From contig JARKIP010000011.1 in NCBI GenBank assembly GCA_029990175.1, forward strand, positions 26,448,001-26,512,000: a stretch of 64,000 nt of DNA. Reading direction: 5' to 3'. This document shows, piece by piece, positions 42,226 through 54,108 of this stretch. The number at the start of each line of letters is the position of its first letter. The stretch's first letter is position 1. Position numbers and translations under genes: made by a program. This stretch comes from Petunia secreta. Lineage: Eukaryota > Streptophyta > Magnoliopsida > Solanales > Solanaceae. Below the pieces are notes generated by a model that was not told where the DNA came from, did no database searches, and saw only the letters and a list, made by a program, of their open reading frames with translations.

Positions 42226-43682
42226 TGTTGCGTGGCGCTCTTTTGATGCTGTTGCGCGCGCAATGTCTTTGCACCACAGGCGGGCCAGACAAATGTCAAC
42301 CGCTCGGCCGAGTGTTGGTCGTGCGCTGAACGAGGGCCAGTCGTGCGGGGGATGAATGTCAGCCGGGTGATTGAAGGAAAGCCTTGGCCATGCGCTAGAC
42401 GAGTGCTAGGCATGTGCTAGATGAAGGCCAGCAAGGTGACGACTGTCATCTGGGCGCATGCTGAGTGTCACCCGTGCGAGCTATGTGCAGGCACGAGTAT
42501 CAGTGCCGCACATTTTGGAGCTATAGTGAGAATCTTAGAACATAAGGTGAGGGCCTTGTTGCTAAGATTCTATAGAGTGTGCATATCAAGTTTGGTGCCG
42601 TTCGGAGCTTATTTTCCTATGGGCTTGACTTAGCTAAGAAGCAGCGGCATTGTAGTAATTATACTGACCTTCCGAGGGCTATATCTCTTTCCACGAGTAT
42701 GGGAATGAGATGAAACTTCATGGAGGTGTGAAGGAAGTCCAGAGGAATCTCTAGGAACAAACGGCACCTCATTTGGAGGTCGGGGGTGGAAAGTTAAGCC
42801 CTTGTATTATTCTCTAGACAAAGGATGTCAAGTACTGAGACATGGGTTTATCTTTTTAAGACGTATATAAGGGGGGCCGATATGGTGACAGCCTACCAGC
42901 CCTCCCCGTGCACTTTGTCGGGAAGTCGTACCAAGTGAGCTTTCTTGAGGAAGGACCTCAAGGGCCTGTCTAGACATCTCAGAGGAGTGTTCCATGTATC
43001 CATACGAGTCAGACGACTCTATGGACGGCCAGAGGGCCAATGTTGGGCGCACAACGGGCGGTAGAGGCTTGACGGGAGGAAATACTAAGCCCTGCGGGCT
43101 GTCTTCGGATAAGATAAAGAGCTCTGTGCCGATTGAGTACTCGAGGAGCTATCGAGAGCCTCGTGTATTGACTTGTGAGTATGGAAAGGGTTCAACCATG
43201 CAAGCAAGGGCTCGTTGGCCTAGATGTGCAGTCGTGGGGTGACGCTGCACTACTCAGGAGGGAGGCATGATGCGAGGGCTACGCTTGCCAATGTCAGGAG
43301 ACATTAGGAGGTATCTTTTGAGACGCACATGACAAGGGCCAAGGGCTTAAGAATTGTCCTATTCGGGCGAAGCATAGCCAAGTGCCAGGGCACAAGGCGA
43401 GGGCCAAGCTTGAGGATTGCACTGCTTGTGCAGGAGCGACGTTTAGTGCTAGGTGAGGGACGGTCAGGTCTTAAGCCATCTTCGGATGTGCGCGCACTAA
43501 ATTTTCTCATATGAGATGCGCACAAGGGAGGACCTTCGGGCGGTATAGTTGAAGCTAGGCCACTGAGGCGAGCTTCCTAGAAACTGGGACAAAGAGCAGG
43601 CTGGCTTGTAGTCAGATGGGACTATGAGCACCGCACTGACCAATTGTGTACCACTGTTATTGAGAAGGTGCGGCTCGTGACA
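42226..43682 (+). repeat. 3' LTR of G1
   Basis: 1457 bp, TGTTGCGTGGCG to CTCGTGACA. It pairs with the truncated LTR at 4220-5086 and with both G2 LTRs (1407-1408 bp). It contains the GTCAGCCG-type repeat zone and a TATA box near 42863-42873. Confidence 0.82.
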
Positions 43683-43729
43683 GTATTTATGTTGTGGTAT
43701 AGGTTCCCATTTGCATCATACACAAAGTC

Positions 43730-43733
<4 letters not shown>

Positions 43734-43760
<27 letters not shown>
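43734..43760. repeat. TA microsatellite
   Basis: About 13 TA units; a shorter TA run lies at 43785-43797. Confidence 0.8.
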
Positions 43761-43890
43761 GGGGAACAAGTAGCCCGATTATGACTATATATATATATTC
43801 TAGGATATAGTGGCAAAACTGAGATACTCATGCTATTAAATGAGGTTCTTCCAATAATACAGTCATAATCGGGCTACTTGTTCCCCATAT
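43757..43890. repeat. Perfect 30-bp inverted repeat with 74-bp loop
   Basis: 43757-43786 (ATATGGGGAACAAGTAGCCC...) is the exact reverse complement of 43861-43890. It could fold into a strong hairpin. It has no known MITE ends that I recognise and lies 75 bp from the end of G1. Confidence 0.85.
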
Positions 43891-44514
43891 CTTACATATA
43901 CGCATCATATTAATATGAAACGGCCTTAGCTTGCTCACTGTGTAATGACCGAAAGGTTGAACCAAGTCGGAAATCATCTGCACCGACCATCTGAATTAAT
44001 CAGACAGTTCTGATACTCGATTACTCTGTAAACTACTCATATATATCCAGATCATGGGAAGGTCTATCAGAATAAATGGTTAGATATTATATAAAATGTT
44101 ACTTAGCTTGACCTGATGGCCACTAAGGTACATTATGATAAGTGGAAGAAGACAAACAATGATTTCTAATCTTTTCTTGACTCACTTTTTCGGTTGGAAA
44201 CCAATCACTTGTGAGAAATTTGTAATTAACCCTGAGATAGGTTCATTTCCTGATCTTTGAAAAGTAACAACATGAGGACAGCGTAAATGAGTCGCATGAA
44301 ATGTTGAAATGTAGCAATATAACATTAAACTGTGGTTCTTGTGCTACTGTAGTTCCATGATAAAGGTTGGAGGTATTAAAAGTTTTATTCATTTTTAATT
44401 CCATGAACCAAAAAGAAAAAGTTGGACACCATCAATCCTCCTTTTGACAGTTTCACGACTGGCCTGGCACATCAAAATTAAACCTATCCTAATCCAAATG
44501 AGATAAATTTCTAC
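43891..44514. other. AT-rich spacer
   Basis: No supported gene or repeat seen. Confidence 0.45.
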
Positions 44515-44795
44515 TCAATACACGACTACACAAAAAAGGTACATCTTTCTTACCCTCTTTAAACTAAGTATGAAATCATTGTAGTGATCGCAATAAGTTT
44601 TTAATCGTTTCTCTGATTTTACATCACCACTCTTTGATGCTTGCTGCAGTGCTTTGTATCTATTAAATTTGCTTGAAATTGGTGGTGGCGGAGACTTAGC
44701 AGGGTTCAATGTGGGAATTTGTTTCTGCTTCCTCTGCTTTCTTTAGTGCCTTGTGCCTTTTTTGTTCTCTCAGGTGGCAACGGACGTCCATAAAC
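44515..44795 (-). pseudogene. Possible exon remnant of an unrecognised host gene
   Basis: On the minus strand, an acceptor-like TTTGCAG (about 44790-44796) is followed by an open stretch GRPLPPERTKKAQGTKESRGSRNKF. After a frame change comes NPAKSPPPPISSKFNRYKALQQASKSGDVKSEKR and then TYCDHYNDFILSLKRV. The composition is protein-like (basic, then proline-rich, then helical) and unlike the AT-rich surroundings. I do not recognise the family. It needs at least one frameshift to be joined, so it is either a pseudogene or chance. Confidence 0.3.
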
Positions 44796-47700
44796 CTGCA
44801 AATATACACCTCAGTCCAAATATTTCAACATTCCTGTAGATTCAATTTAGTAAATGTTGGAGGCATACCAAATACACAAATCAGAGAAAGATGTCTAGAA
44901 GAGTATAGTTTGAGGGGAACACAAAAGTGAAAAAGAATATGGTTAAAGTCAGTATGTATAGCTGAAATCAAGCAAGACATGTACAGCATTAAAACTATGT
45001 ACCCAAACACAAGCATGAATACAAATAAGAAGCAAAGATAATAGATTCCTCCTCATTTGAGCTAATACTCTACTCTAAAACCTTAATATCTGGTTGATGA
45101 TAAAACTCAAGTTCACTGAATGAGGCTACTTTTTGGAAACCCACGTTCACTAAAAAATACTGACAATGAAAGAACCGAGACTATGCGATACGACCCGCCT
45201 AAGGTGTTTCATTACTTCACACCCACATGGTTTCTGTGTAATAGTTTGTTCAAGAGTTAGAGAACCAAGATCTATGTTTTCGACATCAGTCAAAATTTAC
45301 ATTACAGTTTTCTGAGACCAGAATCACTTTGTATGGATATTACATAAATATTGACATCATTATAGTTAGGGCTAAAGCATAATGCTCAATTCATTTCCTT
45401 TTCCCTTATGGAGGAAGACATATCCAACTATAGTAGCTTACCAGCTATTACATTTTCATATTGAATGTCAGTTCACATAAAGTAGGGAGAAAGAAAATTA
45501 TTAATTGCCGAGAGTGAGGCTGAGTACTATCCGAGTGTAACCACCACATTCATATCAGGGATACCTAGGCTGTTCTCTTTCTAATACTTAAATGTCGAAG
45601 ATTGATGAACTTTATCTGCTATATTATAACTTGCTAGCTCATAAGCTTCCAAGAATGAGGTAGATGCCAGCTGAATGTAACCATCACATTCGTATCTTAA
45701 ATATCCTAGACTACTCTTTTCACCTTGAATATCTGGCATTTACAACTTAACAGCTTATTATCTAACTGGTCAGCCATCTGACAGTTTGTAAGATCCGTGG
45801 CTACCTTAATTATCGGCAAACATAGTTCTGGATATGCAAGCATCAACAGATGTGCATCTAAGTAGCCATATTTGACAGGAGATTGCAGATATTTCCTATT
45901 GTTTTAACCAGAAAGCGCGGCATATTGGGGAAGTACCTCCACCCCAATTTTAGAGGGCAGTTGCACACAGATAGTTTCCAAGCCAAAAAGAAGAAAATTT
46001 GGTGATTGGGTTGAGAAATATGCAATCATAATCTAGAAGCAATGTTTGAGCATATATGCGGAAATAAAACTCAAAATGTTTTCAATTAAAAAGAAGTGTT
46101 TTTGGCTTGTATACGAGTCCGATTCTAGTATATAGAGGTTCCAGCGGCCAATGGGAAGCAGATCATAGCAAAAGAGTTAATCATGGAAACTAGTGTAATT
46201 GGAACTACAGTAGCAAGAAGCTGATGTAGAAACTTTACGTGATGACTCGCCCATCATTATCCGACGAGCTTTTCAAAGTTGGTCGCATTTAGCCACATAC
46301 TTTCAAATGTAGATCTAAAAGGTTCCTGAGCTTTTCTGATCATGCTGAAGTTCAAGAGACTAAAACATGATTTGCTGAAACTATGACAAGGGAGTTTGAA
46401 TGATATCCGGCAGGGGCGGATCTGCATGGGCTGGAGGGGGTGCTACAGCAGTATCATGAGTACACAATTTCATTGTTTTAGAATGATTTTGTCATTTATA
46501 AAACCATGCATCATGCCACGCCTTGTCCACAGAGCAGGCAAAAACAATGATGGAAGACCATGTAATGCAAAACTCATAGTTTGAAGACTAAAGTTCAGCA
46601 GTGATTTTTTCTTATGAAGCAGGAAGAATCACAAATAGAGTGGCTCTTATGAGTATGATGTTTGAGTTAATTTATCATTGCCTCAACTTGCGGATTCTGC
46701 AGCTCAACTTGGATATTGGAACTTCAAAAATGTCCCACCAAAAAACAAATGTTCCATATGGTCACTGAAGACTACATAGATATTCCTTGAAGGGACTGGG
46801 ACCAAACATTTGGAATGTTTTCTAAAGGGAAACAATCAACTGCAGGAGAATATGTGGCAATCTTCTAGCAGATGACAATCCTAATTGTTGAAACCAAAAT
46901 TCTCAAACTTACCAAGAGAGGGATATAATGTAAAACAAGAACGTCTCATATAATGACACCTCAATATATATAATGACACAACAAATGATGTTATCAAAGA
47001 CTTTCTAATGAAAAAAAATACATCAAGCATCTCCCATCTCCTAGGGAACATCATTTTCTATTCTAGACAAGATCAATATCTCTATGTTATCACCTGTCAT
47101 TAAGTAGTGTAAAACGGAATTAAACAATAAAGGCTCAGAAAACATTACCTCAATGTGATGATGCAGCTCTGTTGCAATCAAAACTATTCAAGATCCCCTA
47201 TTTCGTTGTAAACATCTCTGCCTATGACATGAAAATACCGAACATCAAGTTTACTTCTATGCAGGATCAATATCTCCGTATTAGCACCAGTAACAGTATC
47301 TAGTTTTTTGAACTGGAATAAGGATGCAAAACACGAAAAGCTCACATTACGGAACCTTAATGAAATGACAGAAAAACTTTGTTCAACCTCTAAAATAAAA
47401 GAAAAAATTTCAAGCACCTCTTATTTCGTGGAATACATCATTTCCTATGGACTGAAAAATCCAGCATCCACTCGTACTTCTACTCATGAATCATTTGATC
47501 AATATATTGGAAATGTTTTTAGAGCTAATTGTACAAATGAATTTCAAATCCCATAAAAGTTTAGTTCTACATACGACTCTTAGGACAAAACCAGCTCATA
47601 TGGTTGTGAGGAAGAATTACTAAAACTGTGCTATTTAACTTGAAGGCATCTGTTTTGACAATGATTCATAGAATAACTTCAAAGGTTTTCGCTATTAAAG

Positions 47701-47870
47701 AGACTAAATGAAAAGAAAAGTGAACTTGTCTTTCTGGATTCATTGAAAAATTAATTCAAAATTAAAGAAGAAATGAATTAATGACCTCTTCAGTTGTGCA
47801 TACTCTGATCAGGGAAGGAATAAAGATTCTTATTTCTAGTTTTGGTATCCATTTTATTCATAGCGACCAG
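44796..47870. other. AT-rich low-copy DNA, no gene recognised
   Basis: No convincing exon on either strand. A diverged duplication of about 80 bp (around 45515-45600 and 45650-45735, sharing TGTAACCA-CACATTC-TATC and CCTAG-CT) and a looser duplication around 47035-47110 and 47260-47460 are visible. The stretch near 46411 (GGGGCGGATCTGCATGG) resembles the start of a dispersed Solanaceae repeat. Confidence 0.4.
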
Positions 47871-47960
47871 AGGCGGATCCAAGATATTAATTTGATGGGT
47901 TCAGCCTTTAGATTTTTACCACTGAACCTATATATATATATATATATATATGGAATTCTA
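47868..47960 (+). repeat. Dispersed repeat fragment with GAGGCGGATCC start
   Basis: CAGAGGCGGATCCAAGATATT, then GATGGGTTCAG and CACTGAACC and a TA run. This phrase is frequent in Solanaceae intergenic DNA and is probably part of a MITE or SINE. The family is not named with certainty. Confidence 0.4.
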
Positions 47961-48162
47961 GTAACTTTTCAAATATATATCAATACTTCCTGTTAGAAAT
48001 ACTGAGTTGTCAAACGCGTTTACATGATCCATCTGCCATTGCTTCACTCTCATACATGAGTTTATGTTGTTTTTCCTTTCACCTTCACTTGGACAATAAC
48101 CATCAAATAACCAATAAAGGACATAATTGTTGGCTAAAACAGTTCAAAGATATACTCTTAAC

Positions 48163-48345
48163 ATAGTGTGATATTGTCCACTTTTGGGCCAAGCTCGCAG
48201 GGTTTCCTCAAAAGGCCTCACACCATTAAGATATTTCTACACCTTTATATGTAGCTTATTTTTCTTGCCAACTTCCTATGTGTGACTTGTTCGCACACCC
48301 AACAACCATGGAAAAAAACAAACTTTAGGTCATCAGTTCCAATAT
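48163..48345 (+). repeat. Dispersed TRIM-like repeat fragment
   Basis: The phrases GTGTGATATTGTCCACTTTTGGGCC, AAAAGGCCTCACACCATTAA and TATGTGTGACTTGTTCGCACACCCAACA follow a sequence found widely in plant genomes as a short non-coding LTR-like repeat. Recognised from memory of its wording only. Confidence 0.4.
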
Positions 48346-48767
48346 TTTGTGATATTGGTTTTCAAAGAACAACAAAGTAACTCAATTTACCACAAGATAA
48401 ATAATTAATTCAACATGAAGAGAAAAATCAAAAAGAAATTTCACATACCATGATCAAATTAACTAAAGAATCAGACAACAAAGAGGGTAAGGTGAAATTT
48501 GAACAAGTTAGAAGCAAAAAAGATATGATCACTGCACATGAGTACCTCAGTTTTAGAGACAGTATTGATGGATCTTGCTTCTTCTTTTTCTTTCAATTAA
48601 TTGATAAAGGATCATTAACATCATCTATCTTTATCCTTCATTTCTTTTGAAAAGATTAAGGCTTTAGAAGAAGTTTTTCATTTCCCGGAAAGAAGTGTTT
48701 TTAACGAAAAAACTGGTAAATTTTGGTGGGGTTTTAACTGCTTTTTAATGTTGTCAACTTACGTCAT

Positions 48768-48960
48768 GGTGTTTGGGTCAGCTTGTGCGCACCTCGATTA
48801 AGCTCACCGCATACGTGCTACCTCCTACAGGTACGGATAACCCTATCCATCAAGACTTGAACACATGTGACAACATCACCTAGTCTTTTTTGTTTCTACT
48901 GGAATTTGAATATGAAACCTCGTGGTTATTAATAACCACTAGGCTACACCCTTGGGTCCT
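48768..48960 (-). repeat. tRNA-derived SINE (Au/Solanaceae-type)
   Basis: Read on the minus strand: CCCAAGGGTGTAGCCTAGTGG (A-box region), GAGGTTTCATATTCAAATTCC (B-box region, diverged), AGGTGATGTTG, GTAGGAGGTAGCACG, CGAGGTGCGCACAAGCTGACCC. The order and wording follow the Au SINE family as known in Solanaceae. Ends are approximate. Confidence 0.7.
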
Positions 48961-49189
48961 CTGTCTTTGCAGGCATGTAGTGAAGGAAAAACAGAGAAGA
49001 ATAAGAAAAAACAAATCTTACATTTTAAAAGTTTGCTTTAATTTGTTAACTTTTGTGCCTACACTTTCACATAGAATGGGATGAAAGGAGGTCAATTTGA
49101 CATTTTTACTTGGCTGTTCATATATATTCAAGAGCAATCTAATAATTGGTACAAGTGACATTACATATCATGAGTTTTTTTTTTTTTTT

Positions 49190-50225
49190 GGCAAAATGGC
49201 TAAAGTACACCCTGAACTATGTCTTTTTTTTCAACTTGACACCTTAACTTTGCGGGGTCCTAGTACCCCCCTTGAATTTATTAGAAGTGTGATAAATACA
49301 CCACCGCGACCATTGTTTGGACCAGCAGTGTTTGCACGTTGAAGGAGCGCGTGAAGCTTTAAATTACAGCCCTAAACCAATTAAAAAATGCCACCTAGCC
49401 TTGTCTTCATTACATATTACCAAAGAACCTTCTTCCCAAATATTTCAATCTGCCATTAAAGCTCTAACATCCTTCCACCATTGCAGGTAATTTTGAATAG
49501 GTACCTTGTTTTATTGAAGTATTGACATGATAACGGAGCTTTCAAACAACCAAAATGATAAAATCTCTAACATCAACAACATTTACTGCATATTGATCAA
49601 GTAGCTGAAACGTGCTCCTCTGAGAACGACCTGCGTTAGGAATTATATTAATAACAATGTTAATTCAATAAACACAACAGATTACGGACCATTCAAATAA
49701 AAAAAAATTCATCTAAATTTTTTGAACAAGCTGATGAGCAAGAGCTTTAGAAGTGAATCCTTCCAATAAATGAATTCAGTAATGCTGATTTTCCAACCTC
49801 CTTTGGCCCAAAAACAAAACATTGATAGACATTTCTATATGATAGTTGCTTCTTGCGATCTAACCGTCTTTCAAGTTACGCGAATAAAAGATAAAGACTC
49901 ACCAGTATGTCCAGTGTAATTAAGGCACCCATTTGACTAGATTTCATCAGATGGAAGGAGAAAGGAAATAGGTGTATTAAAATTGGAGTTAAATGAAAAG
50001 GGTTATTAGATATTAATGTGGGAGGTTAAAGTTTTTTATAAAAAATATAATGTCAGAGTTCAACACATGCGCAGAACTTTACTTATGGCCTGCTCCAAGA
50101 AACGGTCGCGGTGGTCTATTTATTACACTTTGAATGGGTTCAAGGGGGTACTAGGACCCCCGCAAAGTTAAGGTGTCAAGTTGGTAAAAAAGACATAGTT
50201 CAGGGTGTACTTTAGCCATTTTGCC
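49190..50225. mobile_element. MULE-like non-autonomous element with long terminal inverted repeats
   Basis: Starts GGCAAAATGGCTAAAGTACACC and ends in its reverse complement. The inverted match extends with few gaps for about 145 bp at each end (through ACCACCGCGACC). T-runs border both ends (49174-49189 and 50226-50240), compatible with a target duplication inside an oligo-T site. 1036 bp, no coding sequence. Long inverted repeats fit a Mutator-like MITE. Confidence 0.78.
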
Positions 50226-51461
50226 TTTTTTTTTTTTTTTAACTTTTCGTGACAGTTTGCTCTTGGTTATCAGTTTCTCTGTAATATTCCAAATAAATGA
50301 CTAGAGTGGCATGAGCTGTGAACACACAATAGTTGAAAGTCTCATGCAGCAATGCATCTTTGAAAGGTATTGATGGTCAACTTGCTATCAAGCTGGTATT
50401 TGATTCCTAACCAATTCGCATCCACTTTAAGCTTAAGATTTAGTCAAATTTCACAGTACATAACTATATGGTAAACACTTATTCGTTGACATTCCATAAT
50501 CCTTACCTTGTGGTCACGATAAACTGATCAAGAAGTAGTAAGTTTGAAGCTTGCTTTAATTCAACAGAATATATTCTTGCAGAAAAAGGTCACAGAAATG
50601 TGCAGAAAATGAAATGGACAGAAGCATTTTACAGGTTAAGCAAATTGGCCATGAAAGGTCAAACACTTTTAAGTGCCAAAATGAATCTGGAATTTTTTTG
50701 GGCTATAAATACAGAACCAAGAAGAAGCAAATAATTCACAACTCAATGACTCATCATATTAAGGCATTCCAAAGGAAATAAATATTTTGGAAGAGAGGCC
50801 TCACGTGAAGTGAAGAGTCTTTGTTTATTAGCCAAGGATGACTTGCCTACATACCCTTCTCCCAAAAGGGGTAGAATTTTCAACTTTAAAACGAAACTTA
50901 CCTTTTGGGGGTTGCAATGCTAGGCAGGCATCCTGGCTATATTGACAGGCTATTCTACATCATGTTAGGCCTCTTCTTCTCCCAATTGTGCCAATCATCA
51001 TGCCAAAAGCTGATCTTTTAACTTGTTAACTTGAATGTGCTCATGATTATCATCTCTATCTTTTAACCTGTTAACTTGAATGCATCCATGATTATCATCT
51101 CTAGCTCCCATTTTCATTTTCCATATAATAGAAAACAGTAATATTTGATTTCCACACTTTTTGTTTCCTTAATCTTTCTCTCTTGAGAGTGGGAATGTGG
51201 TAAAAGGGTGTAAGCAAATTATCGTTCATGAGGTTCATCCTGTCGCTTACCAACATGCATACAGATATTCAAGTACTCACATGTTTTAAGATTTCGTTCA
51301 ACCATGCTACGATAGTCACAGGTGAAACATTGACACATACTATCTAATGCAAGCTACTGAATACTATCTTCTGACCCTCTTAATTCCCTACTTCTGCATA
51401 TTCATTTTCTAGTAATTGTCTGAGATGAATTAGATGCTTCCAAATTTAAGGTCAAATTATA
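50226..51461. other. AT-rich spacer
   Basis: No gene recognised. Contains the 45-bp tandem duplication at 51014-51103. Confidence 0.45.
51014..51103. repeat. 45-bp tandem duplication (two units)
   Basis: Units 51014-51058 and 51059-51103, each starting TCTTTTAAC and ending ATTATCATCTCTA-, with a few substitutions. Confidence 0.8.
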
Positions 51462-51720
51462 CTCCCTCCGTTTCATTTTATTTGATCACTTTCCTTTTTT
51501 AAAAGTCAAATAATGTAAACTTTGACCAACATTTTGAGATATATTTCTTCACCATATTAATATGACAAGAATTGCAACTTATAGTACTTTTCGTGTAGTT
51601 TTTTAATATCTAAATTATAATTTTAAAATATTGACTAAATCTAGTTCAATTTGAATTCAAAAATTGGTCAACTTGACCATCGAAAAGTGAAAAACATCAA
51701 ATAAAGTGGAATGGAGGGAG
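51462..51720. mobile_element. Stowaway MITE
   Basis: CTCCCTCCGTTTCATTTTA at the left and its near reverse complement ending TGGAATGGAGGGAG at the right, flanked by TA on both sides. 259 bp. Non-autonomous Tc1/mariner type. Confidence 0.88.
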
Positions 51721-51904
51721 TACTCTTTTTCTTGTTCTGAGATACAAGCTTGAAACTTTATCTCTTTGGCGCAAAAGTACAATATCAACTAGCATTGGCC
51801 CCACAGAGGTAAGAACCAGCTCCAAAGGATTAAATATTTAAATTTACCTTGTTCTCTTTGTATTTACATTTACTACAACAATAATTCAACACTCTTTAAG
51901 AAGC

Positions 51905-52672
51905 ACTTTCACCAGACGGAGTGAGAACCATGTTTCAAATACGCTTCCCAGGATCATCAGCATGCCAAAATGCTTCATACCTGTTTGACTGTGCTTGCAT
52001 CCTAAGGGACTTTCCCTCCGAGATGGAAAGAAGAATACTCTTTAATGTTGAAATTCCTTTTTTATGTGTAAAACAGCAAAAGATTCCCAGTTCAGATACT
52101 CAAAAAATGGAGGAACAAGATTGCCACATATAATGATGGGAACACATAATTAGAAGAAGGACTTAACATCTTGTGGAATACTAACTGCAAAAAATATTTT
52201 GCAAATGCAATCTTGCTGCTCTTCATATACTTAAGTTGATTAGATCATTGTTAATGAGTAGAAATCGTTGTTCTTGAACTATATATGTGTTAACTAAGTT
52301 GAGGCTCACTCCAAAGGAACAAGAATGGAAATTTCTTGAAAGGTTGCCTGAAGGCAGTGTTAAACTTTTAAATCAAACATTCAACATTTGGAACAAATAA
52401 ACAACTCCGAAAGCTGCATCCGGATATAGATAAGTTAGTTTCAGTGCAACAATAGATGATCTTTATATCAGAAGACTAACTCATAGAATATATAGAGGCA
52501 TGGCTTACCCAATCATGGCAAGCAGCTAGAAAATGGTCTTCTCCATCACTTATACTCTAGCAAAGGATATTCGTTGAGGAACAACTTCACACGAGTGTAT
52601 ACAGTATATATATTAAATGAGGTTATTACAGTTTGCTGAGAATTTCAGCATATTCTCCATTAGCTCATTGAT
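51905..52672 (-). pseudogene. Decayed GT47 exostosin-type glycosyltransferase copy
   Basis: On the minus strand an acceptor-like GGCAG (about 52673) precedes an ELMENMLK block. A gap follows, then EDHFLAACHDW with a good donor directly after TGG (GTAAGC, 52508-52503). After an intron of about 250 bp come YMKSSK, GNLVPPFFEYLNWESFAVL and a VKQV block close to RVKQVQLHFLWHTKP. Each block matches the better copy at 58096-59329, but stops and frameshifts separate them. This is a tandem duplicate that has lost most of its middle. Confidence 0.72.
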
Positions 52673-52689
52673 TCTGCCAAAAAACATAT

Positions 52690-54097
52690 TGTCACGGGCC
52701 GCACCTTCCTCAATGACAGCGACACACCTTTGGCCCGTGCGGCGCTCGTAGTCCCACCTGACTACAAGCCAGCCTGCTCCTTGTCCCAGGTTTCTACGAA
52801 GCTCGCCTCATAGGCCTAGCTTCAACTGTGCCGCCCGAAGGTCTCTCCCTTGTGCGCATCTCATATGCGGAAACTTTAGTGTGCGCACATCCGGGGTTGG
52901 CTTAGGACCTGCTCGTCCCTCGCCTAGCACTAAGCATCGCTCCTGCGTGCGAAGTGCAATCCTCAAGCTTGGCCCTCGCCTTATGCCCTGGCACTTGGCT
53001 TGGCTTCGCCCGAGTAGCACAACTCTTTAGCCCTTGGCCCTTGTCATGTGCGACTCCAAGGATACCTCTCAATGTCTCCTGACATTGGCAAGCGTAGCCC
53101 TCGCATCATGCCTTCCTCCTGAATAGCGCAGCATCGCCCCACGACTACGCGTCTAGGCCAACGAGCCCTTGCTTGCATGGTTGAACCCTTGCCATGCTTG
53201 CAAGTCAATACACGAGGCTCTCAATAGCTCCTCGAGTACTCAATCGACACGGAGGTCTTTATCATATCCGAAGACAGCCCGCGGGGCTTATTCTTTCCTT
53301 CCTTCAAGCCTCTGTCGCCCGTTATTCGCCCATCATTGGCCCTCTGGCCACACGCCGTCAATAGAGTCGCCTGACTCGTATGGATACCTGGAACACTCCT
53401 CTGAGATGTCCAGGCAGGCCCTTGAGGTCCTTCCTCAAGGCAGCTCACTTGGTGCGACTTCCCGACAAAGTGCACGGGGAGGGCTGGTAGGCTGTCACCA
53501 TGTCTGCCCCCCTTATATATGTCCTTAAAAATTAAACCCCTGTCACAGCACTTGACATCCTTTGTCCAGAGAATCGTACAAGGGTCTAACCTTCCACTCC
53601 TACCTGCAAATGAGGTGCCGTTTGTTCCTAGAGATTCCTCTTGACTTCATTCACACCTCCATGAAGTTTCATCTCATTCCCATACTCGCGGAGAGAGATA
53701 TATCCCTCAGAAGATCAGCATAATTACCACAATGCCATTGCTTCTTGGCTAAGTCGAGCCCATAGGCAAACAAGCTCCGATCGGAACCAAACATGGTATG
53801 CATACTCTATAGCATCTTAGGAACAAGGCCCTCACCCTATATTCCAAGATTCTCACTATAGCTCCAAAACGTGCGGCACTGATACTCGTGCCCGCACACA
53901 GCTCACACGGCTGACACTCAGCCTGCGCCCAGTTGACACTCGTCCAGCACCTTGCTGGCCCTCATCTAACACATATCTAGCACTTGTCTAGCACATGGCC
54001 AAGGCTTCCCCTCAAGCCTGCGGCTGACACTCGTCTGGTCCGCCTGTGGTGCAAAGACATTGCGCGCGCAAAGGCATCAAAAGGGCGCCGCGTAACA
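52690..54097 (-). repeat. 3' LTR of G2
   Basis: 1408 bp, plus-strand ends TGTCACGGGCC and GCCGCGTAACA. It is nearly identical to the LTR at 56604-58010, with scattered substitutions. GC-rich at both ends. A TATA box (TATATAAGGGGG) is near 53511-53519 on the minus strand. Confidence 0.88.
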
Positions 54098-54108
54098 TTC
54101 TCCCCCAC
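54098..54108 (-). other. Polypurine tract of G2
   Basis: TTCTCCCCCAC on the plus strand, purine-rich on the element strand, next to the 3' LTR. Confidence 0.8.

Larger units (their letters stand above)
4220..43682 (+). mobile_element. G1: outer non-autonomous LTR retrotransposon, interrupted by the gypsy cluster
   Basis: Pieces at 4220-5086 (5' LTR start), about 41084-42225 (internal) and 42226-43682 (3' LTR) match, in opposite orientation, the complete copy at 52690-58010. The gypsy pair A/B with its own insertions occupies 5087 to about 41083. The rest of the 5' LTR and the first part of the internal region are missing, so the interruption is not a simple insertion. No gag or pol is seen in any piece. 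The immediate flanks (CATAT on the left, GTATT on the right) do not form a target duplication. Confidence 0.7.

Noticed and set aside
5087..43682. Endogenous pararetrovirus (caulimovirid)
   Set aside because: Clear LTRs, integrase with DDE core and target duplications identify LTR retrotransposons; no movement protein seen.
49097..49342. 81-residue plus-strand frame
   Set aside because: Spans the T-run and left inverted repeat of the MULE-like element; not conserved at its other end as protein.
51921..52133. 70-residue plus-strand frame
   Set aside because: Lies opposite the decayed GT47 exon, which explains the open frame better.
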